Below, piece by piece: positions 6,760-12,101 of a DNA stretch of 12,101 nt. The translations under genes were made by a program, and so were the position numbers. The notes under the pieces are model-generated. The model was not told the DNA's origin. It did not search any database and worked only from the letters and a program-made list of their open reading frames with translations. The stretch lies in NCBI GenBank assembly GCA_012517645.1, contig JAAYUR010000248.1, positions 1-12,101 on the forward strand. Direction: 5' to 3'. The DNA is from Treponema sp. (GTDB lineage: Bacteria > Spirochaetota > Spirochaetia > Treponematales > UBA12059). Numbering within the stretch: position 1 is the first letter of the stretch; every line of letters starts with the position of its first letter.

Positions 6760-7824
6760 ATGCCCGGCGCCCTGTCCGTATACGGATTCTTGAACGCCAA
6801 GCTCAAGGCTCGGATCAGCGGCCTGCTTTCCCCGGAAATCCTGGAGTCCCTCGTCCGCTCTCCGACCCTTTCGGAAGCCGTAGCCCTCTTGAAGGACACC
6901 CCCTATGCGGCCCTGGAGTCCGAGTTTGACCGCACCGGCGATCTCCGGGGCTGTGAAGCCTTGCTGTACTCGATGGAGGTGGAGTACCACACGGGTCTCG
7001 AGCGCTTCGCCAAGGAACCGACCCGGTCGGTCATCCGGGCCTACTCCATCCGCTTCGAGACGGAAACCCTCAAGAACGCCGTCCGGCTCTGGTTCGAGTC
7101 CCGCATCCGCGGGCGGCCCTCGGACGGCTCCGGGGTCTACCTCTTCCGGGGCGCCCTGCCCAACCGGCTCGACCTGGACGCCGTTCTCTCGGCGCCGGAT
7201 TCGGAAGCCCTGGTCCGGGCCGTATCCGGGACTCCCTACGAACCCATCCTGCGCAGGACCCTCGTCCGGGTAGAGTCGGACAAGACCCTGTACCCCCTGG
7301 AAGCGGAACTGGACAGGCTTGCCTTCTCCACGATCCGTTCCTCCCTGGACGCGTTGAATCGAAGGGACCGGGAGCTTGCCCGCAGGATCCTGGGGATAGA
7401 GATCGACTTCCACAACATCCAATGGCTGGCCCGGGCCCGGCATTTCTATCATTTGGATCCCCAGGAGGCCTTCGCCTCCCTGATTCCCGGGGGCAGCGCC
7501 TTCGACGCCGCCAAGGCCGCCTCGGCCTACCCCTCCGGCAACCTTTCGGACCTCGCGGAAACCGTCCTAGGATCCCGGAACCGCGGCTTGGCGGCCCTGG
7601 CGGGAACCGGGGGAGACCCATCCGCCCGGCTGGGCTTCCTGGAGCGAGCCCTCCGTGCCGTCCTGCGGGGCGAATCCGGGCGGCTCCTTGCGGGGTACCC
7701 CTTCACCATCGGCACTCTCCTTGCGTACTTCGCCCTTAAGCGGGAGGAAATCCGGACCCTCCTGTCCGTCCTCAACGCCAAGTACTACGCCCTTCCCGAG
7801 GAAAGGATCCGTAATTCCCTATGA
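6760..7824 (+). CDS. atpC: V/A-type ATPase subunit C (central stalk socket, d-type)
   Basis: A 354-residue soluble helical protein of the V-ATPase subunit C/d family, which sits on the rotor ring and receives the D-F shaft. Recognisable features include the N-terminal YGFLNAKLKAR segment, the central SIRFETETLKNAVRLW stretch (about residues 95-110), EIDFHNIQWLARARHFY (about 213-229), and the C-terminal FALKREEIRTLLSVLNAKYYALPEERI (about 324-350), where subunit C proteins typically read like KE.E..NLR.I..G. Length is within the family range. No strong Shine-Dalgarno is seen; the upstream gene ends 5 nt before, so coupling is likely. The stop overlaps the subunit I start as ATGA. Confidence 0.92.
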   Translation: MPGALSVYGFLNAKLKARISGLLSPEILESLVRSPTLSEAVALLKDTPYAALESEFDRTGDLRGCEALLYSMEVEYHTGLERFAKEPTRSVIRAYSIRFETETLKNAVRLWFESRIRGRPSDGSGVYLFRGALPNRLDLDAVLSAPDSEALVRAVSGTPYEPILRRTLVRVESDKTLYPLEAELDRLAFSTIRSSLDALNRRDRELARRILGIEIDFHNIQWLARARHFYHLDPQEAFASLIPGGSAFDAAKAASAYPSGNLSDLAETVLGSRNRGLAALAGTGGDPSARLGFLERALRAVLRGESGRLLAGYPFTIGTLLAYFALKREEIRTLLSVLNAKYYALPEERIRNSL

Positions 7825-9857
7825 TCTTCACGACCCCCATGCGGCTTCTGGCTGCCGTAGTTCTGGACAAGAGCTCCGAGGATGTGTCCCGGGAGCTCCT
7901 GCGCCTGGGAACGTTGGAGCTTATCTCCGTCCGGGACCTTGCGTCCGAGTGGAAGGACCGGGTGGGTCCCCTGCCCTCGGACGGAACCGAAGCCCGGATC
8001 GAGGAGCTGCGACGGAGGCTGGAAGGCCTCCTGCGCATACCGGGCAACCCGATCCGCCTGCCCGTTCCATCCCTGGATGACCGGACCCCCCTGGATCTCG
8101 CGGCCGCGGAAAAAACCCTGGACGCCCTGGCCGCGGAGATCGGGTCGATCCGGGACCGCCAAAAGGCCGCCCAGGAGGACATTCTCAGGCTCTCGGAGAT
8201 GCGCCGCCAGCTGGAGGTCTTCGACGACCTTTCCAAGCCCTCGGGCTTGGGCTCCGCGTATTCCTTCCTGGCGATCCGGACCGGCAGCGTGCCCTCCTCC
8301 CGGCTTCCCGCCCTGGAGGAAGCCCTGGCCGCCCTGCCCTCGGTGCTGGTGCCCTGGGGCGACGACTCCGCACCGAGCCGGAACGCCCTGGTGGTTACGC
8401 TGAAACGGGACGAGGGCCGCGTGGCGCCCATCCTCTCCCGCGCGGGCTGGGAGGACGGAATCCCGGCCGGGGATTCTCGCGACGCTCCGTCCCGGGACGG
8501 CAAGGTACGGGCCTTACAGGGGATCGACGCCCGGGTGGCCGATCTACGGGAGCGCCAGAAGGCGTACCAGTCCGAGCTGGAGGAACTCTTCCGCAAACGT
8601 GGCCCGGAGCTGGAATCCATGTGGACCCGGCTGCGGCTCCGGGAGCTCCTGGGCAGGGTGAAATCCCGCTTCGCCCGCACGGAACGGACGGTGCTCTTCT
8701 CGGGGTGGATCCCCGCGGACGCGGCGCAGGCCGTGGAGGAAGGAATCCGGAAAGCGACCGGAGGACGCTGTCATATCGAGTGGATCTCCGAGAAGGAAGT
8801 CCGGGAGCACAACCAGGAAGCCCCGGTCGACTTGAAGAATCCCCGGCTCCTCCGCCCCTTCGAGGCCCTGGTCCGGAATTACGCGGTCCCGGAATACGGC
8901 TCCGTGAATCCCGTGCCCTTCACGGCCGCGGCCTACCTTGTCATGTTCGGCCTCATGTTCGGGGACGCGGGCCACGGCCTCGTGCTGGCCCTCCTGGGAG
9001 GCGCCGGGGTCCTGGCCGCCCGGCGCTCTGAAAAGGACGACACCCTGGCCCGGCTGATCCTGTACTGCGGGTTCTCCGCGATCGTCGCGGGGATACTCTT
9101 CGGTTCCTATTTCGGAATGCCCTGGCTGCCTCCGGTTTGGTTCAATTACCACGGGATCGTTACGGGCCGGGAGGCCGGCGAGGGATCCGTGCGCACGGTC
9201 TACGACATCCTGGGCATCACCATCAAGTTCGGGCTGGCGGTCCTCGGGACCGGGCTTGTCCTGAACTGGATCAACCTGATCCGCCGAAAACGGTGGCTGA
9301 CCTTGGCCCTGGACAAGGGCGGGCTTCTGGGCGGATGGATCTACGGGGCCGGCGCCTGGGCGGCCTTCCTGTTCGTCGGAAGCGGCTACAGGACGCTCCC
9401 GGACCCGGATCTCCTCTTCTGGATCCTGGGCCTTCCGACCCTGATCCTGGCCCTCAAGGGGCCCGCGGAATACTTCCTTCACCCTCCGGAACACAGGAAG
9501 CCCTTCGGAGCCTTGACGATCGTGGACTTTTTCATGGAGTGGATCGTCGAGGTCCTGGAGATCTATTCGGGCTACCTGGCCAACACCCTGTCCTTCATGC
9601 GGGTCGCGGGTCTGGGCATAGCCCACGTGAGCCTGATGACGGCGTTCTTCCAAATAGCCCGGATGCTGAACCCCTCGGGGGGCTTTTCCGCGGCCGCCGT
9701 CGCGGTCCTGGCCCTGGGGAATATCCTGGTCATAGCCCTGGAGGGCCTGTCCGCGGGCATCCAGTCCCTGAGGCTCAACTACTACGAGTTTTTCTCCAAA
9801 TACTTCAACGGGACCGGCCGGGCTTTCCGGCCGATCTCCCTGGGGACCCGAGAATGA
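7821..9857 (+). CDS. atpI: V/A-type ATPase subunit I (membrane stator, a-type)
   Basis: A 678-residue stator subunit that with the K ring forms the ion channel. The N-terminal half (to about residue 360) is cytosolic and partly coiled-coil. The C-terminal half has several membrane helices, starting with FTAAAYLVMFGLMFGDAGHG (about 367-386) and the conserved GDAGHG. The essential arginine region is visible as NTLSFMRVAGLGIAHV with R594, and a second conserved arginine is R651 in QSLRLNYYEFF. These are the residues expected to face the rotor carboxylate. Length is typical of bacterial subunit I. It overlaps subunit C by 4 nt. Downstream, a 249-nt gap containing a palindromic element separates it from subunit K, the only long gap in the operon. 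Confidence 0.96.
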   Translation: MIFTTPMRLLAAVVLDKSSEDVSRELLRLGTLELISVRDLASEWKDRVGPLPSDGTEARIEELRRRLEGLLRIPGNPIRLPVPSLDDRTPLDLAAAEKTLDALAAEIGSIRDRQKAAQEDILRLSEMRRQLEVFDDLSKPSGLGSAYSFLAIRTGSVPSSRLPALEEALAALPSVLVPWGDDSAPSRNALVVTLKRDEGRVAPILSRAGWEDGIPAGDSRDAPSRDGKVRALQGIDARVADLRERQKAYQSELEELFRKRGPELESMWTRLRLRELLGRVKSRFARTERTVLFSGWIPADAAQAVEEGIRKATGGRCHIEWISEKEVREHNQEAPVDLKNPRLLRPFEALVRNYAVPEYGSVNPVPFTAAAYLVMFGLMFGDAGHGLVLALLGGAGVLAARRSEKDDTLARLILYCGFSAIVAGILFGSYFGMPWLPPVWFNYHGIVTGREAGEGSVRTVYDILGITIKFGLAVLGTGLVLNWINLIRRKRWLTLALDKGGLLGGWIYGAGAWAAFLFVGSGYRTLPDPDLLFWILGLPTLILALKGPAEYFLHPPEHRKPFGALTIVDFFMEWIVEVLEIYSGYLANTLSFMRVAGLGIAHVSLMTAFFQIARMLNPSGGFSAAAVAVLALGNILVIALEGLSAGIQSLRLNYYEFFSKYFNGTGRAFRPISLGTRE

Positions 9858-9881
9858 AACGGCGGATTCCGTTTTCCGGAT

Positions 9882-10072
9882 CTCACCACGGAGGTCACGG
9901 AGAAAACCCGGGCCTGGAACCACAGATCCGACAGGATCAACAGTATACGGGATGGATGGACAAGAAAATTGGAAGGATCGAACAGGGATGTTTCCATCCT
10001 GTCCATCCGTATCCCATCCTGTTCATCCTGTCTGATGTATTCGTAAACTTCTCCGTGCTCTCCGTGGTTGAG
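9882..10072. repeat. MITE-like imperfect palindrome inside the V-ATPase operon
   Basis: The gap between atpI and atpK folds into nested inverted repeats. Outer arms at 9885-9904 and 10049-10068 match at about 18 of 20 positions (ACCACGGAG..CACGGAGAA form) and extend outward with CTCA on both sides. Inner arms at 9930-9962 and 10000-10032 are related 33-nt sequences with GACAGGAT and ATGGATGGACA-like ends. The centre has GGATG (9986-9990) and CATCC (9995-9999) around a 4-nt loop. The composition (CACGGAG, ACAGGAT, ATCCTGT) is unlike the flanking genes. It contains no transposase and no credible gene. From general knowledge, similar CACGGAG/ACAGGAT palindromes recur in many environmental bacterial genomes; that link is from memory. 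No clear target duplication was found. Confidence 0.75.
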
Positions 10073-10094
10073 TCCAAATAAGTGCTCACTTTGT

Positions 10095-10100
10095 AAGGAG
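10095..10100 (+). promoter_or_regulatory. Strong Shine-Dalgarno of the rotor-ring gene
   Basis: AAGGAG lies 6 nt before the ATG of subunit K in an A/T-rich context. It is the clearest ribosome site in the V-ATPase operon and suits a subunit needed in many copies per complex. It starts 23 nt after the palindromic element. Confidence 0.8.
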
Positions 10101-10106
10101 TAAGAT

Positions 10107-10475
10107 ATGCAGGATCCAAAGAAACTGTTCGCGGGCCGTGTTCGCTTGAGCGTCGTCGTCTTGCTGGCCTTCCTGGGCATATTCAGCCTGGTGTCCGTGG
10201 GCGGCGCGAGCGCCCAAGCTCAGGAATCCGGCGCCCCCCAGGTCACCCGGGAGCAGGCGGACATCCAGAAATTCGGCCTCATCGCCGCGGCCATCGCCTT
10301 CGGGTTCGGGGCGATCGGAGCGGGCATCGCCATAGCGAACGTCGGAGCGGCCGCCATGGGGGCCATCGGGGAAAAACCGGAGATCGCCAGCCAGGCCCTC
10401 ATCTTCATCGCCTTGGCGGAAGGACTCGTGGTGTTCGGGTTCATCACGGCCCTGATGATCCTGGGGAAATTCTAG
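10107..10475 (+). CDS. atpK: V/A-type ATPase subunit K (rotor-ring proteolipid)
   Basis: A 122-residue proteolipid with one two-helix hairpin, so of the short (8-10 kDa-type mature) class. The N-terminus looks like a signal peptide: a basic start, hydrophobic residues 14-31, then GGASA before QAQE, suggesting cleavage near residue 36. Helix 1 is about 55-80 (glycine-rich, GFGAIGAGIAIANVG). A polar loop with GEKPE follows. Helix 2 is about 96-119, with the ion-binding carboxylate E105 in IALAEGLVVFGF. The Na+ ligands known from Enterococcus NtpK (Q110, and T64/Q65) are not matched here (I75, G106, L107 by my alignment), hinting at proton coupling. It has a strong Shine-Dalgarno and sits between the palindromic element and subunit F. 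Confidence 0.95.
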   Translation: MQDPKKLFAGRVRLSVVVLLAFLGIFSLVSVGGASAQAQESGAPQVTREQADIQKFGLIAAAIAFGFGAIGAGIAIANVGAAAMGAIGEKPEIASQALIFIALAEGLVVFGFITALMILGKF

Positions 10476-10482
10476 GACCGGG

Positions 10483-10788
10483 ATGAAGTACTACGTGATC
10501 GGGGACGAGGACGCCGTTCTGGGCTTCGGCCTGGCCGGCGTCCGGGGCCGACGGGTCCGTACCCGGGAAGAGGCCTCCGAAGCCTTCCGGGAGGCTCTGG
10601 AAGACCGGGAGAACGCGATCATCCTGGTCACCGAGCGGATCGCCGAGCTGATACGGCCCCAGGTGGACCGCTACGTATTCAAGGAAGACTTTCCCCTGAT
10701 CGTCGAGATCCCCGACTGGGAAGGTAAGCTGAGCACCCGCCCGCCCCTGCGGGAGACGGTGAACGCGGCCATCGGAATCAAGCTGTGA
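10483..10788 (+). CDS. atpF: V/A-type ATPase subunit F (central shaft)
   Basis: A 101-residue protein with the subunit F signature at the N-terminus, YYVIGDEDAVLGFGLAGV, and the typical AIILVTERIAELIRPQVD segment (about residues 45-62), followed by PLIVEIPD. Subunit F binds subunit D in the rotating central shaft and modulates activity. Length is normal. It starts 7 nt after atpK, with AGGA 5 nt before the ATG, and the next gene follows after 10 nt. This atpF is the V-type subunit F, unrelated to the F-type b subunit of that name. Confidence 0.95.
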   Translation: MKYYVIGDEDAVLGFGLAGVRGRRVRTREEASEAFREALEDRENAIILVTERIAELIRPQVDRYVFKEDFPLIVEIPDWEGKLSTRPPLRETVNAAIGIKL

Positions 10789-10798
10789 GGCGATAGAC

Positions 10799-11440
10799 AT
10801 GGAAACGGAACGACCGGAAGACCGGGACCTCCTTTCGAGCATCGAACGGGAAGCGGCGGAGACGGCCCGTCAGATTGCCCAGGAGGCGGCGGTCTACGCC
10901 CGGGACCGGGTAGAAACGGCGCGGGCCCAGGCCCGGGAGACGATCCGGAAGGCCGAGGAATCCGCGGAGATCCAGGCCCGGACCGTCCTGCGCAACGCCG
11001 AGGTCCGGGCCGCGGTGGAGGCCCGCAAGGCCTTCCTGCGCGGCCGGGACGGCCTCATCCGGGAAACCTTGGAGGAAGCCCGCCGCCTCGTCGCGGAGGC
11101 CGCGGACGCCCCGGGATACGAGGATGTCCTGTTCGGGTGGATCGTCGAGGCCGCGGTGGGGCTGTCCGAGCCGGAGGCCCGGGTCAACGCCTCCCGGGAG
11201 GAACTGCCCAGGATCACCGAGGATCTCCTGCACAGGGCCGAGCAGGCGGTCCTGGAGTTCACCGGAAAGCCGGTCGGTCTTTCAAAAGTGGAGGGGGATC
11301 CCCTCCCCGCCCAGGGAGTGGTGTTGACCGCGGAGGGCGGACGGCTGGCCTTCAACAACCAGGTCTCCGTGCGGTTCCTCCGAGCCCAATCGGAACTACG
11401 AAAGCATATTTACGCCGTCCTCTTCGAGGAAGGCGTCTAA
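10799..11440 (+). CDS. atpE: V/A-type ATPase subunit E (peripheral stalk)
   Basis: A 213-residue protein with a long N-terminal charged coiled coil (about residues 10-100, Ala/Glu/Arg repeats) and a compact C-terminal domain (about 105-213) including VLFGWIVEAAVGL, GVVLTAEGGRLAFNNQVSVRF and a final LRKHIYAVLFEEGV. This two-part layout and the GG..AFNN..S.R segment fit V-ATPase subunit E, which pairs with subunit H as the peripheral stalk and caps the catalytic head. GAGG lies 8 nt before the ATG and overlaps the end of atpF. The catalytic subunit gene starts 9 nt after the stop. Its placement after F, far from its partner H, is unusual relative to the order I recall from Thermus. Confidence 0.92.
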   Translation: METERPEDRDLLSSIEREAAETARQIAQEAAVYARDRVETARAQARETIRKAEESAEIQARTVLRNAEVRAAVEARKAFLRGRDGLIRETLEEARRLVAEAADAPGYEDVLFGWIVEAAVGLSEPEARVNASREELPRITEDLLHRAEQAVLEFTGKPVGLSKVEGDPLPAQGVVLTAEGGRLAFNNQVSVRFLRAQSELRKHIYAVLFEEGV

Positions 11441-11449
11441 GGTAGGTCT

Positions 11450-12101
11450 ATGAAGGATCGCATCATCGGCCGGGTCCGGAGGGTGAACGGCCCCGTGATC
11501 GAAGCCGACGGCATCACGGACGCCCGGATGTTGGAACTCGTCCAGGTGGGCGAGTCCCGCCTGGTGGGAGAGGTCCTGAAGCTCTCGGGAGACCGGGCAA
11601 TAATCCAGGTCTACGAGGACACCACGGGACTCGCGCCCCGGGACAACGTCTACGGCGCGGGCATGCCCCTGTCCCTGGAACTGGGGCCGGGCCTCATCGG
11701 CTCCATCTACGACGGAATCCAGCGGCCCCTGGAACGCTTGCGCGCTCTTTCGGGCGACTTCATCGAGAGCGGCATCACCGCGGAACCCCTGGACCGGAGC
11801 CGGACCTGGCGCTTCGTGCCGGACCCGGAGCTCAAGCCCGGCGCCCCGGTTTCCGGCGGCCGGATCCTGGGCACCGTGCGGGAGACCTCCCGGGTGGAGC
11901 ACCGGATCCTGGTCCCTCCGGAGCTTTCCGGAACCCTGGAATCCCTCGTCCCCGAGGGAGACTACCCCGTGGATCATCCGGTGGCCGTGGTCCGCACGGA
12001 CTCGGGTCCCCGGGAGCTGCCCCTCTTCCATCGCTGGCCTATACGGACGCCCCGGCCGGTGCGCAGGCGGCTTCCCCTGTCCATCCCCCTGATCACGGGA
12101 C
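11450..12101 (+). CDS. atpA: V/A-type ATPase catalytic subunit A, N-terminal part (runs off the window)
   Basis: The first 217 residues of the catalytic A subunit, open at the window end. Visible family landmarks: the N-terminal beta-barrel with GRVRRVNGPVIEA (residues 7-19), QVYEDTTGL (53-61), LGPGLIGSIYDGIQRPL (78-94), the A-specific bulge region with GAPVSGGRILGTV (131-143) and ILVPPELSGTL (153-163), then PRPVRRRLPL (201-210) and LITG (214-217), which usually immediately precedes the nucleotide-binding domain. The P-loop is outside the window, so catalytic competence cannot be judged. AGGTAGG precedes the ATG by a few bases. Subunits B and D are expected next but are not seen. Confidence 0.96.
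   Translation, partial: MKDRIIGRVRRVNGPVIEADGITDARMLELVQVGESRLVGEVLKLSGDRAIIQVYEDTTGLAPRDNVYGAGMPLSLELGPGLIGSIYDGIQRPLERLRALSGDFIESGITAEPLDRSRTWRFVPDPELKPGAPVSGGRILGTVRETSRVEHRILVPPELSGTLESLVPEGDYPVDHPVAVVRTDSGPRELPLFHRWPIRTPRPVRRRLPLSIPLITG

Noticed and set aside
9137..10081. Plus-strand 314-codon ORF overlapping the 3' half of atpI and the palindrome
   Set aside because: It is out of frame with the clear subunit I gene and low-complexity; it extends only because the repeat lacks stops in that frame.
9858..10106. Insertion sequence remnant with transposase
   Set aside because: No transposase fragment is readable and no convincing target-site duplication flanks the arms, so only a non-autonomous or structural repeat is supported.
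9782..10180. Minus-strand ORF reading through the palindromic element (NHGEHGE-type peptide)
   Set aside because: It is translated from the repeat itself and overlaps atpI and atpK. Such peptides are a common spurious annotation over this kind of element.
1..12101. tRNA, rRNA or CRISPR array
   Set aside because: No cloverleaf, rRNA-like stretch or regularly spaced direct repeats were seen on reading either strand.

Overview
This is a 12.1 kb stretch of high-GC bacterial DNA (about two-thirds G+C by eye, strong G/C preference at third codon positions). It is densely packed, with most neighbouring genes overlapping by a few bases. A complete-looking V/A-type ATPase locus beside a MoxR/DUF58/vWA operon and NAD-salvage genes fits lineages such as Spirochaetota or other V-ATPase-bearing bacteria. 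That placement is inference; no rRNA or phylogenetic marker was read.

Layout. (1) 1-4161, plus strand: a chain of overlapping genes: a small unrecognised protein, a PrsW-type intramembrane glutamic protease homologue, a MoxR AAA+ ATPase, a DUF58 protein with an intact vWA metal site, and a membrane-anchored BatA-like vWA protein. MoxR/DUF58/vWA sets are usually envelope-associated chaperone or quality-control systems; a PrsW-like protease translationally linked to one is the notable part. (2) 4165-6224, minus strand: pncA-pncB, a two-gene NAD salvage cassette (nicotinamide to nicotinate to nicotinate mononucleotide), convergent with block 1 and only 3 nt away. (3) 6225-6427: a divergent intergenic region with two inverted repeats and a possible 20-codon leader ORF. 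(4) 6428-12101, plus strand: a V/A-type ATPase operon in the order H-C-I-K-F-E-A, with A cut by the window edge; B and D are presumably beyond it.

The V-ATPase genes supply the peripheral stalks (H, E), the central stalk parts (C, F), the membrane stator (I), the rotor ring (K) and the catalytic subunit (A). The operon is interrupted between I and K by a ~190 bp imperfect palindrome resembling a miniature, non-coding repeat element. It sits directly upstream of the high-copy rotor-ring gene, which has the clearest Shine-Dalgarno of the operon.

No tRNA, rRNA, CRISPR array, transposase or clear intrinsic terminator was seen. The best candidates for undescribed biology are the atp leader (small ORF whose stop lies inside a hairpin arm), the palindromic element inside the operon, and the PrsW-MoxR linkage. 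No defence system or wholly new gene cluster was evident.
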